This document shows, piece after piece, positions 16,215-27,420 of a DNA stretch of 62,000 bases (the stretch's first letter is position 1; every line of letters begins with the position of its first letter). Both the position numbers and the translations under genes were made by a program. A model generated the notes under the pieces. That model worked only from the letters and a program-made list of their open reading frames with translations. It had not been told where the DNA came from and searched no databases. The stretch is from Neocallimastix lanati (nom. inval.) (lineage: Eukaryota; Neocallimastigomycota; Neocallimastigomycetes; Neocallimastigales; Neocallimastigaceae), in assembly GCA_016946835.1 (NCBI GenBank), contig JACVTC010000035.1, forward strand, positions 905,001 to 967,000. Reading direction: 5' to 3'.

Positions 16215-16689
16215 TAATTATTTATATTTAATTGTATTATTATTTTTATTTTTTATTTATTTATATATTTTTTATTTATTTATTTATACATAAAAATAAA
16301 TAAAAATGGAAAATCAATTACTATTAAAAATAAAAAAAGGTTTAAATTTTTTTTATTATGAAAAAAAAAAAAAAAAAAAAATTAATTTATATAAAGTTGG
16401 TTGAATTAATTATAATATATTCTGATAAAACATAACAACAAAGGTTCGTGTAACAATTTATCAATGCATTACGTTACATTTAAAATAATTCACAAATATT
16501 TATAATAATTAATTTTAATCATTATTATTTTACTTTTTCTTTTAAATCATAATTTTAATAAAATAAATAATTACTAGAACGAAATTAATAATAAACAGAA
16601 TTTATAGAAAATCTAAAATAGAAAAAAAATTACTTTAGTAAAATTCCTTCTTATCACCTTTACTTAAAAATAACTATATAATCATCTTT
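16215..16689. other. AT-rich gene-free stretch
   Basis: No coding signal. An A run occurs at 16362-16380. Confidence 0.5.
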
Positions 16690-16721
16690 TTCTTTTCCTG
16701 CAGGAATTGATTAGTTCCACC

Positions 16722-16759
<38 letters not shown>

Positions 16760-17110
16760 TTAATTTTTAATATACATTTAATATTTAATATTTATTACTC
16801 ATTTTATAAAAAATAACTTATTTTACAAATATTTTCATTTCTTCACCAATAATTATATTAAAAAGTATTTTTTAGATAGTAATATAGAGACAATTAAAAT
16901 TAAAACTCAATTTTATATAAAATTTTTACAATTAAAACAATGTACTACCAATTTTAATTTTTTTTTTCCAATATGTTTTAATTTTTCCAAGTGAAATAAA
17001 TAGAACTTATAAAAAATATTTACATCTCGAAAGAAAATACCACAGCAAAAAATTTATTTTTATTTTTATTTTTATTTTGTATTTTTTTTTTTTTTATTAA
17101 TATAGCTTTG
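16690..17110. repeat. Dispersed repeat R2, copy 1
   Basis: Bases 16690-16945 match the reverse complement of 48300-48530 (shared CATGAGGTGGAAC versus TATGAGGTGAAAC; GAAGAAATGAAAATATT; ATTGTAAAAATTTTATA). Bases 16985-17100 match 48170-48300 in direct orientation (CAAGTGAAATAAATA versus CGAGTGAAATAAATA, then GAAAGAAAA and ACAGC). One of the two copies has therefore been partly inverted. No open reading frame; family unknown. Confidence 0.55.
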
Positions 17111-17399
17111 TTTTTATTTTGAAATGTCAAGACTTTTTGGTCCTGACCCTGAAAATTGCTTTAATTTTTATGCATGACTTCGAATAGTGAACTAAATGTA
17201 GACTATGAGAGCTCATAAATAATAGAAAATATCAAATTTTAATTATGGAATTGTTAAAAAATACCATATTAGTATGGAAAATTACTTCATCCCAAAAGTT
17301 AACTATTATAATAAAATGGATTATTTGAAAGTAATTTTTAGGATTATAAAACACTTATTTGTAAAAAGAATAAATTGGAAGATTACTTTTATAATAGAA

Positions 17400-18792
17400 T
17401 CAGGTATTGTAAAAAAAAAAAAATATTTCCTAATGGTTTTATTACGTTGCCGAAAATTAAATTGTCAAGGTGAAATTTCAATGATAGATATAAAACAATC
17501 TTCTTTTATAATAAATTCATATGTTTACTGGATGAATTTGAATATAATATAATCTGGACTCTAATACAAAGGTAAAGGAACTTTCTTGTTACAGCCAAGA
17601 AAGTAGATAATTAAATTCAAGCAAGAGTTTCTAAAGATCTACAGGATTCAAAATTCCATTGCCTTGCATACATAAAGCAATTATCTCATGACAAGCATTT
17701 ATTTTATAAAAGGATTAAAAATTTTAAACTTAGTAGTGATTTATCTATTCTTCAAGTATTCTGTGATCTCTCCAGAGAATACATGGTTATTTCTGATTAT
17801 ATTGTTAGTATTAAGAGGAATATTATAACTAGATTTGATTCATTCCATCAGCATATGTTTCTTTAAAAATGAAATTCAATGTGGTTGGTCTGGACTTAAG
17901 AAAATCTCTAAACCTTTTTACACTCCTTCTCAATCACCAATGTATATTAAAGATAAAGCTGATAATGCTTAAATATCACAAGAAGATCAATTTAACAGTT
18001 TTGCAGAGTACTGTTCTTTCAATGAAAAATAACAAAGCATCTTGTCCAGATGTTATACTAAAAAGAATTTTTTAAAGCATTTTTCAATTCTGAAAGTAGC
18101 ACTTTTTCTCAATGATCCTAATGATCCTAATCAAAAAAGTTACTTATTTTAATTGTTCAAAATGTCTATTTTTATTATTTAATAATACTTGGAGTAGTAA
18201 CTTCCCTGATGAATGAAATTCAGCCTCTATTGTTTCCCCATTTCTAAGAAAGGGGATCTTTCTAATTGTAATAATTACTGTGGTATTTCACTCATCAATA
18301 TAGGATTAAAAATTTTGTCAATAATTGTAGCTAAAAAATTTAGGAATATGCTTTTTCTCATAGAATTATTAGACCAGAACAGTTTGGCTTCATAAATAAC
18401 GAAGAATGTAAAAATTTGATGTGGAGTCTTAAGAAAAAGCAAACTGATATTAGAAGATTGCCCAATATGCTGTCCTTGTTGTGGGGAAAGTAAAAGCATA
18501 CTTAGTTTTACCCATTGTATACTTTTTTGTCCTAAATTTGAAGAATTTAACCAACAATTCATTCAATGTGTTGATGAAATTATTATTATTTTTTTTTTCT
18601 GATTATTTATGAAAAATCATTAAACATTTCTAATGACAAAGAGGAAGATTTTAATGATAATATTAATTTTTTTTAAGAATAAGAAGAGTTATAAGAATAA
18701 CGTAGTTTTTTATTATTAATGTAAAAAAATTTCATGCATTTTATTTTCATATATATTTTTAATAAATATTATTAGATAAAGTTTATTCCTAG

Positions 18793-18823
<31 letters not shown>
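17400..18823 (+). mobile_element. Decayed LINE, pre-RT to poly-A tail, family 1
   Basis: Frames broken by stops and frameshifts read FYKRIKNFKLSSDLSILQ (about 17700), GLKKISKPFYTPSQSPMYIK (about 17885), MKNNKASCPDVILKRIF (from the KNNKASGPDGI motif) and KKGDLSNCNNYCGISLIN (about 18246), then IRPEQFGFINNEECKNL. These are the N-terminal RT motifs of non-LTR elements. RT motifs A to C are missing, so an internal deletion joins this to a zinc-segment remnant at 18440-18580. The 3' end (18690-18800) resembles 1835-1918 and ends in a poly-A run at 18796-18823. The short reading frame at 17274-17552 lies at the 5' edge and may belong to the same element. Confidence 0.8.
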
Positions 18824-18826
<3 letters not shown>

Positions 18827-18884
18827 TTCGAAATATGTCGCTTTATACGATGGACTTCTATTCAATGATATGTAGAACCAATGT

Positions 18885-19025
18885 TAAGGAAGGTAAAACA
18901 ACACAAATTCAAAATAAAGTGTATAAATAAATTCAGAAAAAAGTTCATATGACACGAACTTTTTTACAAGGAATTCTTATTCTGAATTAGGATTTGAATT
19001 GACCGTCTGAAAGAAATTATGGTCT
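18885..19025. repeat. Dispersed repeat R3, copy 1
   Basis: Shares with 37672-37785 the order ATTCAGAAAAAAGTTC, GATT(A/T)G and AAAAGAAATTATGGTCT-type sequence in the same orientation. The segment overlaps the tRNA-like relic on the minus strand. Confidence 0.55.
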
Positions 19026-19062
19026 TCTCCTTCAGAGGCACTGGCCCTGCTAGTCTATCTTA
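18984..19062 (-). other. tRNA-Met-like relic (tRNA pseudogene or SINE head)
   Basis: The minus strand holds a 5-bp stem AGAAG/TTTCT around a 7-base loop ACCATAA. This fits an anticodon arm with CAT at 19019-19021. Upstream is an A-box-like GCAGGGCCAGTGCC and downstream a B-box-like GGTCAATTCAAATCC. The acceptor and T stems do not pair properly, so it is not a convincing intact tRNA. A truncated copy of the same arm occurs near 37760-37785. Confidence 0.35.
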
Positions 19063-19261
19063 CATTTTCAGCAATGACACTCCTTGGTTAGTTTATATCG
19101 GAATAGCAACCCTTGTCGAATACTAGACCTAGGCATAATTTCTGTAAAGAGAGCCGCAGATCGCACCAAGAATGGCATTTTAGAATAATCACCATAAATG
19201 ATTTGGTTATTAAGCAAAATATCTTATTCCTTTTTATAATTTAAATCAATAATGTATGCAA
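19063..19261 (-). mobile_element. Probable LINE fragment
   Basis: On the minus strand, FFLGGRIA at about 19238-19261 resembles the FLGG motif in the C-terminal part of the other LINE relics, and SSIRQGLLF occurs at about 19115-19145. Stops interrupt the frame. The fragment lies directly beyond the poly-A tail of the next element, as if that element had landed in an older copy. Confidence 0.45.
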
Positions 19262-19278
19262 TTCTTCCACCAAGAAAG

Positions 19279-19332
<54 letters not shown>

Positions 19333-20110
19333 CTTAGAGAGTAACTTTATTTAATTTATAATAATAACAATATTTAAATGAAAATACATGAAATAAAATA
19401 TTATATATTATATAATTATAAAAGTGGTTAGAAGTAATAGCTTATAACTTTTCCCATTCATCGATGATAACACTACGCCCATTATTGCGAGTAATGATTT
19501 CAGTATTAGTGTTACCAACCGAATTTGTATCAGATCTTTCACTGGGAGGTGAAAATCCGTGCTTTATCTATCATTTTGATGTCGAGTCTCTTAGCAACTG
19601 TAGAATCAACGGAATACCATTTCATCATCAATCTAAAAGATCGACAAATTAATTGTGTTATGTTTGTTAGAAACTCAGCAATCCCCACAAAATACAGAAC
19701 AGTCCACCGAACTTGAATTTTGTTTAAAATATAGTCAACTAATTAACTTTGTTCCCCATCATTAAGTTTAATTTTTTCATATATTGAACGATCGCCAAAA
19801 AGAGTACTCAATATAAAATAATAAATATTACCAAGAAGGAAGTTATATAATTGGTACCACTTCACATATATTTACACACTCATTATATAGAAAATTACTA
19901 ATATTTTCACGATTATCATCAATTGATCTATTCACTACACAATATTAATATTCCTATTCTCACTATCAATATAATTACTATTATTAACAACCCTATTCCT
20001 ATTGCTATTATTATTAATATTATACTCTTCGTTACTACTATCAGAATCAGTACCTGATTCTATATTATTCATATTTATGACAACAGCGTTAAAGGGAGGA
20101 TGAAAACTGC
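19262..20110 (-). mobile_element. 5'-truncated LINE, family 2, with long poly-A tail
   Basis: The tail is a T run of about 50 at 19279-19329 on the plus strand. Bases 19330-19830 match the copy at 36773-37290 closely (for example the minus-strand protein end NGRSVIIDEWEKL versus NGRGVIIKEWEKL). Frameshifts break the frame. Bases 19930-20110 on the minus strand encode KGSFHPPFNAVVINMNN followed by a Ser/Asp/Asn-rich stretch, which may be an upstream part of the same element or a separate gene remnant. Confidence 0.75.
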
Positions 20111-20586
20111 CCTTTTTATAAATTCAGATCAATCTAGAAACTTTATGTTCGTTAGCCCCAAGTAATAACTCATGCTTTTACCTTTTTTTTTCTTTTTTTT
20201 TTTTTTTTTTTGCAGCTGTTGTTATTGCCAACTTAAACCATCTTTTACCATGATTTTTGAAATTCCTATATAATAAAACAAAATACCTCTTCTAAAATAT
20301 AATACTTATATTTACTCAAAATTTTACTATATATTTTTTCTTTATAATAATATCTAAAATTATAATTCACTTCATCATTTTTAAAATAAATAATTTAATA
20401 ATTAATTAAAAATAAAAAAAAAAAAATAAAAAATAAATATTTACATATTAAAAGTATATAACAAAATAAAATAAAATAAAAAATAAAAAATAATATAAAA
20501 TCAAAACAATTTTTAACAAAAAACGAATATATAATTACAAATATTTTTAATTAAACAGATATAAATATTTTATTAAATATTTCAAT

Positions 20587-20621
<35 letters not shown>

Positions 20622-20808
20622 TTCAATTTTTTAATATAAATATAATTCTATTTTAACTTAATATTATATATAAAAAAATTCATTGTTATGTCTGAGGTTC
20701 AAAATAAAAATTATTATTTAAATAATATTATGTTTATAAAATGATTTATTTTGCGTATTATTATATATAATTATTTACAAGGTTTAGAGTATAAAAATCT
20801 TAAATTAT
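20111..20808. other. AT-rich gene-free stretch
   Basis: No coding signal, apart from a mixed-base fragment at about 20140-20260 that is probably transposon debris. T runs occur at 20189-20211 and 20590-20616. The lower-numbered side may include the rest of the LINE. Confidence 0.45.
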
Positions 20809-21528
20809 TTAAACCTTGTTATCGTTGTATTTTTTATCATTTTTACTCTGCTTATTATTTTTGCGAGAAAAGAAACAAGAGCCAATAATTACAATTATTA
20901 AACTAAGAAGAATTAAAAGCTTTGTAATAATATCATTCTTCTTATCATTTGAACGATCCCATTTAACGTTTACACAAATATCACCATGATTACCATCACC
21001 GCAACTCTTTGAGGCACAATCTTCGTTCTTCTTGCATGGCTCATATTGACCTAAACCACAATTCATTTTACCCTTATAACTAAAAGTGAGAGATCTATAA
21101 TAATATTCATCTAAACATTCAGTAGTTGGTGAATTCTTATTAATAATACAAGTAGAATTTGAACAATTGTTTGTGAAGCAATCAGCGTTAGTTTTACAAG
21201 CTGGTTGATCATTAAAACAGTATGGTCCATTAGAATCATTACCAGTAATGCAAATATTTGTATTTAAATTCTCGGTTTTTCCATTATTTGTAAATTGAAC
21301 ATACCCATTCTTATCTACTGAAGAACAGTCATTATCTCTACAGAAAAATCTGAAAGTACAATGTTTATTTACTTTATCATATCCATTACTATAATCTGGA
21401 CAATCTTTTTCATTCTTATATTTTAATACATCTATTTTTAAAACATCATCCTTTTTCATGTTAATACCAAAAACGGTATAACTTAAAAATAATAAACATA
21501 CTATTAAAAAGAATCTATTATTAACCAT
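20809..21528 (-). CDS. Cysteine-rich single-pass membrane protein, paralogue A (239 aa)
   Basis: This is a single uninterrupted frame. Residues 1 to about 21 are a signal peptide (hydrophobic FFLIVCLLFLSYTVFG). The ectodomain is rich in cysteine, with two spaced modules near CKTNADCFTNNCSNSTC and CKKNEDCASKSCGDGNHG, each with the order C, DC, C, C. About residues 203-222 form a membrane span (LLILLSLIIVIIGSCFF), followed by a short basic cytoplasmic tail. The modules recall the small cysteine-rich repeats seen in Dickkopf-like and other extracellular proteins; that resemblance is weak and no function is claimed. A close paralogue lies 2.1 kb upstream on the same strand, so this is a local duplication. 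The role is unknown; a cell-surface or secretory-membrane location is inferred from topology. Confidence 0.85.
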   Translation of the reverse strand: MVNNRFFLIVCLLFLSYTVFGINMKKDDVLKIDVLKYKNEKDCPDYSNGYDKVNKHCTFRFFCRDNDCSSVDKNGYVQFTNNGKTENLNTNICITGNDSNGPYCFNDQPACKTNADCFTNNCSNSTCIINKNSPTTECLDEYYYRSLTFSYKGKMNCGLGQYEPCKKNEDCASKSCGDGNHGDICVNVKWDRSNDKKNDIITKLLILLSLIIVIIGSCFFSRKNNKQSKNDKKYNDNKV

Positions 21529-23606
21529 TTTGTACTAAATAAATATCTCTTAAATATTAAATTTCAATTTTTATATATAATACTATATTTTTTTTTCTTT
21601 TTATTAAAATTAAATTTCAATACTACTTATAATGTCTATTTTTTGATTTTTAGTTTATACTTTCTATTGAACAATTAAAAAAATAACAATGTTTATATTT
21701 CTAAAATTTGTTCTAAATACTATCAATAAACATTTTATATACAGGATATAAAATAAAAATATTTATTGAAATATTAGTTTTTATTTGAATTTTTTCTCTT
21801 CTTTTATACTCATGTATTTTGTATTACATAAATTTTTTTATATTACTATTAAACTATAAAATATAATACATAATATTAGGTTTATAAATTAATATATTAA
21901 TAAAATTGATTTATAATTATTATAGAATAAATATTTAAAAAAAAAAAAAAAAAAAAAATCCATATTGTTGATTATTATTGATGGATGGCAATACTTTATA
22001 GAATTATTATATAAACAAATAGTAAATATAATATTTTTATAATTTTTTTTTTTTACATAAAAACTCTATAAATAGAATAAATATCAATATAAATTTAATT
22101 TTAATATAAATTTAATTTTAATAATTTCTATTTTAATTTATTTTTTTATGAATATATGTTATGTATATATGTATGTATGTATAAATGAATAAATGATGTA
22201 TATTTTTTTTATTGAGTATAAGTATTTAATGCATACTTTAATTATGTATCCGTATACTCATTTCTATGATATATAATTATATAATACTCTATAATGTTTT
22301 TTCATTATATATATATCTTAAGAAAAAATTGATTATTATTATTTCTTTTTTTTTTTTTTTAATATCTAACATTAAATTAGCTAGTTATAAAAAAAATATT
22401 AATATTGTATTTTTTTGTTATATATATAATTAAATTTAATTATAATATATTAAAATTATTTAGATAATATATTTATTATATTATTAGTATTTTATCAATT
22501 ACTGTCATTTTTTTGCATAGTAGCTATATTTTATTAGTTATCATATTAACTAGTAATGAATGAATATAATTAATGAACATTTTATTTAATTGAATATATT
22601 TGTGTAACATAATATTATAGTATTAAAATATTATTGGCTAGATTTAATCTTTAATTTATTATAATATAAGATTTGAAAATATTTTTTTTTAAAAAAGAGA
22701 ATTTTTAAAAAAAAAGGATAGTTTTTTTTTTAAAAAAAATATATATATAAATAAATAAATAGGATATAAAATCAATATACATTAATATTAAATTTGACAT
22801 CCCCTTAAAAAAATTTCTGTAAATTAAAAAAATAACAACCAATATTATATTTCGCATTTCTTTTATACATTCAAATAGATATGTTAAACAATATTTAAAA
22901 ACATTTTATTGCTTCGTCTTTTTCTCTTTTTTTTATATTATTTTATCTGAGAGTTAATATAAGCATTTAAATAATTGAATTATTTAAATAATAATTAAAT
23001 TGTTTAAATAACAACTTATATTATAATTTTCATTTCTTCTCATAGTAAATTAATTTTGTTTATTTTTTGTTAAATACAAGATAATATAATATAATAAAAT
23101 ATATAATAAAATATATAATAAAATAAATAAATTAAAATTAAAATAGATATGAAAGGTAAACAATGTTTAAAAATTATTGCTTTTTTTTTTATTAAACTTT
23201 TATTTATCTGAAAATTAACATTCGTTTAATATATTTAAATAAAATAAAAAATAAAAATACTAACATTTAATACTAACATTCAAATAATTCATGTCTAATT
23301 TTTCGATCTTAATTTTATTATTTAATTTATATTATTTCTATTTATATTTTTACTTTTATTCCATTTTTATTATTTTTTTTTTTATTTTCTATTTGTTTTA
23401 TCATAAAATTAAAAATATATATATATAATAAAAATAATATTTAGAAATTAATAATTTTTATTAAATTTTTAATACTGAATTATTTTGATTATATTAGTTA
23501 TTTATTAGTTTAATTTAATTAGCGATTTTATTTACTATAAAATTGTAAATAAATAGAATAATTTAGGTATAAAATGAAATTTTATGCTTTAAAACCATAA
23601 TAATAT
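21529..23606. other. AT-rich spacer between the two paralogues
   Basis: About 2.1 kb with no coding signal on either strand: A and T runs, and a few degenerate repeats such as the pair at 22095-22125. It must contain the promoter of paralogue A and the 3' end of paralogue B. No trace of a third gene copy was seen. Confidence 0.5.
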
Positions 23607-24323
23607 TTATACTTTATTGATATTTTCCATTTCCTTTTTCTTATCTTTAGTTGCTTTCTTATGGAAAATACAAGATCCTATAATAGCAATAATAATACTT
23701 ATAAGAATAAGTAGTTTTGTAATAATATCATTCTTTCTATCATTAGTACGATCCCATCTAGCATTGACACAAATATCACCATGAATACCATCTCCACAAC
23801 TCTTTGAGGCACAATCATCATTCTTCTTACATGGTTCATATTGACCTAAACCGCAACGCATTTTACCGACATAACTAAAAGTAAGAGATCTGTAATAATA
23901 TTCATCTAAACATTCAATAGTTGGTGCATCTTTATTAATTACACATGTTGAATTTAAACAATTGTTTGTGAAGCAATCAGCGTTAGTTTTACAAGCTGGT
24001 TGATTATTAAAACAGAATGGTCCGTTGGAGTCATTACCAGTAATACAAATATTGGTATTTAAATTTTTAGTTTGTCCGTTACTATTAAATTGAACATAAC
24101 CCTTCTTGTCTACCGAAGAACAATCATCTCCTTTACAGAAGAATCTAAAAGTACAATGGCCATTAGTATAATCGTAATCATTACTATATTCTGGACATTC
24201 CTTTGGGTTTGTAAATTTTAAAACATCAATATTTAGAACTTCATCCTTTTTCATATTTATACCATAAATAGTGTTTGAAAAAAGGAATAAGCAGATTAAA
24301 GAAATAAATTTTTTGTTGAACAT
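23607..24323 (-). CDS. Cysteine-rich single-pass membrane protein, paralogue B (238 aa)
   Basis: Same architecture as the neighbour at 20809-21528: a signal peptide (ISLICLFLFSNTIYG), then a Cys-rich ectodomain in which every cysteine of paralogue A is kept. Next come an anchor (LLILISIIIAIIGSCIF) and a Lys-rich tail. By eye about three quarters of positions are identical, including ICITGNDSNGP and ECLDEYYYRSLTFSY. The start Met is followed directly by the hydrophobic core and fits the first Met of the paralogue. Differences cluster in the signal peptide, the tail and a loop near residue 40. The near-complete conservation of the ectodomain argues that both copies are functional. The function is unknown. 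Confidence 0.85.
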   Translation of the reverse strand: MFNKKFISLICLFLFSNTIYGINMKKDEVLNIDVLKFTNPKECPEYSNDYDYTNGHCTFRFFCKGDDCSSVDKKGYVQFNSNGQTKNLNTNICITGNDSNGPFCFNNQPACKTNADCFTNNCLNSTCVINKDAPTIECLDEYYYRSLTFSYVGKMRCGLGQYEPCKKNDDCASKSCGDGIHGDICVNARWDRTNDRKNDIITKLLILISIIIAIIGSCIFHKKATKDKKKEMENINKV

Positions 24324-24522
24324 TTTTCTCTAATATTATTATTTCTTTTTTTAATAACTTATTTTCTTATATAGTTAAATTTATAATTGATTAATATTTA
24401 TTTATTTTTTATTTTTTATTCTTTCTATATTAATTTATTACTTTTTTATTTTTTTATTTTTTTTATCTATTTATTTATTATTATTATTTATTTTACTTTA
24501 TTTATTTTATTTTATTTTATTT

Positions 24523-24557
<35 letters not shown>

Positions 24558-24655
24558 TATTATTATTTTTATTTTTATTATTTCTTTTTATATTTTCTTT
24601 TTTTTATTTTTTATTTTTTATTATATATATATATTTTTTATTTTTTTTTTGTAAC

Positions 24656-24686
<31 letters not shown>

Positions 24687-25512
24687 AAATTGGCTTAAAA
24701 TTCTTTTATATCTTTGAAATAGTAACAAATTATTTTATAATAAATGAAAAATATATTAATCAATTTATCAATATTAAATAATATAATACGGAATATCATT
24801 ATGTAAAAAAATAAAAATATTTTAAATATGGCAATACAAAAACAATATATATATGTTACACGAATAACTTTAATATATATATTTTTTAAAAACTTTTTTC
24901 AAAATATCATAATCTTTTTAATAATCAGTTAAATTTTGTAAATATTATATATTTATAAGTAAATTAAAAAGTATATTTCATAAATGTATTACTAATAAGC
25001 CACATTATTGTACTATATTCAAATAATACTAAAACAAAAATCATTCCTTACATTTATAAAGTTGATTTAATTTTGACCTAATAATTTGTTTTTATAAGAT
25101 TAAAATAAAAAATTTAAATCTTAAATTTTTGCTACAAAAATAATACATTTTTTAAATAAATTCTTATAATACACAAAAAGTAATCATAACTGTGAAAAAA
25201 TTGATTGAAAAATACAAAATTTTTTTAAATGAACTGGATAATTAATATCAGTTTAAAAGAAAATTATCATAAATATTATTAAAAGAAAGATAAAATAAAT
25301 AATTTAGAATTATCATTATATCAACAATTAATGAATTATTATGAATATATAAATTATGTTTAAAAGAAGAAATATTCAAAAACTTGTTTAAAATATATGT
25401 AATAGTACAGTATTAATATATTTAATATATTAAATTATATTAAGTTCAATTATTAATTCATTAATACTTTATCAATAAAAAATTCAAATATTAAAATTTT
25501 TAGATTCTATGT
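24324..25512. other. AT-rich gene-free stretch
   Basis: No coding signal. T run at 24528-24555 and A run at 24656-24684. Bases 24855-25060 share scattered motifs (ATATATGTTACA, ATAAGCCACATTAT) with 25938-26230, on the far side of the 50-bp tandem array. Confidence 0.45.
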
Positions 25513-25868
25513 ATAAAAAAAATAAAAAATCTAAATGGAATTGTATATTTAAGCAATGTAAAACATAAAAAATAAAAAATCTAAATGGAATTGTATATTT
25601 AAGCAATGTAAAACATAAAAAATAAAAAATCTAAATGGAATTGTATATTTAAGCAATGTAAAACATAAAAAATAAAAAATCTAAATGGAATTGTATATTT
25701 AAGCAATGTAAAACATAAAAAATAAAAAATCTAAATGGAATTGTATATTTAAGCAATGTAAAACATAAAAAATAAAAAATCTAAATGGAATTGTATATTT
25801 AAGCAATGTAAAACATAAAAAATAAAAAATCTAAATGGAATTGTATATTTAAGCAATGTAAAACATAA
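25513..25868. repeat. Minisatellite: 50-bp unit x 7, perfect copies
   Basis: The landmark CTAAATGGAATTGTATATTT recurs at 25531, 25581, 25631, 25681, 25731, 25781 and 25831, exactly 50 bases apart. I see no differences between the internal units. The unit also contains AAGCAATGTAAAACAT. Repeats and spacers of unique sequence are not distinguishable, so this is not a CRISPR-type array. Confidence 0.97.
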
Positions 25869-26286
25869 TTACCTAATATAAAGAGGTATTCATATATAAA
25901 TAGAGAGTGTAATATCATTAATTTATTTCTAATGGAAATGTTATAAATATATGTTACATGAAATAATAATGTAATAATACTTTAAGTAAAATAAATTAAA
26001 AATATATTTATAAATATTATTTCAAAATTATTTTAATCAAAATTAAAATTTTAAAATTTTATTCTATTTAGGTTAATTCAAAGAACAAATGATTAATAGT
26101 AAATAATTTATATAATACATACATTTTCAACATATCAAATTGGGAGGTAATGTTAAAAAAAAGTTTCATTCAACAAATATAAAATAAGCCACATTATAAA
26201 TAAATTCATTATACTCCTTAATCCTTTACAATAAATTTAATATAATTTTTAATATATATTAAATAATATAAATTACTTTCTAATAT
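25869..26286. other. AT-rich flank of the minisatellite
   Basis: No coding signal. It contains the second copy of motifs also found at 24855-25060 (see the finding on flanking repeats). Confidence 0.4.
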
Positions 26287-26512
<226 letters not shown>

Positions 26513-26889
26513 CCAAAAAAAAAGATATTAAATTATTTAAAATTTTTACTTTATAAATAATTTTGTTTGCCATGAAGGTATTATTAAAAATTTTAATATT
26601 TATATAATATATAATTGATTTCTATATTTATTGTATTTTTTAAATCTTTTAAAATAGAAAAATATAAATTTTATATCTTTTTTCATAAACAAATTATTAA
26701 TATATATTAATTTATTTATAAACATTATTCCTGTTTTAATAAAAATTTATTAAGAAAAATTAAAATAAATAGTAATTATAATAATTTATTTATATATAAT
26801 TTTATAAATATTAATAAAAAATTTTTTCAAACTCAATACTGTCATTAATTTATTATATAATTTTATAATGCTATTATTATATAATTTTA

Positions 26890-27420
26890 TAGTGACAAAG
26901 CCCTATCTCTAATAATCCATATCAACAACATGCTTATATTAATTATTGTTTAATCTACATATAAATAATAGTCATCTAAGCTCATCCTATTTTCTACACG
27001 TCTTATAATCATATCCTCAAACTCAACATCATTCCACTTGAAATTGTTGTTAGAAAAATCTATCGACTGAATAGTATAGGAATTAAATTCCTAACAGAAC
27101 ACCCACCGCATCACTTATCGGCGTCTTGCAGCCAACTATTCTTAAACAAATGATATGGTAATAACTATCAAAAAAACTAAACAATTAACACTGACAATGG
27201 ATAAACTTTAGTTCAAAAACTCCATGAAGAAATAGCTTATTAACATACATATGAAATCCAAATCAATTTTGCAATTTTAAAAACGATTGAGTCATTACTC
27301 CCATCCTCTTCTAAAGAAGTCAACTAGAACAGTTAATTAATATCTCCTCACTCATTGCTTCAGTAACTCTACAACAAATGAACAAACCAATCACCAAATT
27401 ATTGACTTTTTTTTTTTTTG
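26890..27420. other. GC-elevated islet, probable decayed coding or transposon sequence
   Basis: Composition is clearly more mixed than the surroundings. On the minus strand, about 26960-27090 reads without a stop as NSYTIQSIDFSNNNFKWNDV and then FEDMIIRRVENRMSL. Stops flank it on both sides, and no domain is recognised. On the plus strand no frame is better. Most likely a pseudogene or transposon remnant. Confidence 0.35.

Noticed and set aside
17274-17552. Independent 92-residue protein gene
   Set aside because: Sits at the 5' edge of a LINE relic with matching composition and no separate domain; treated as part of the element.
25513-25868. CRISPR-like array
   Set aside because: The whole 50-bp unit is repeated without unique spacers, and the host is a eukaryote.
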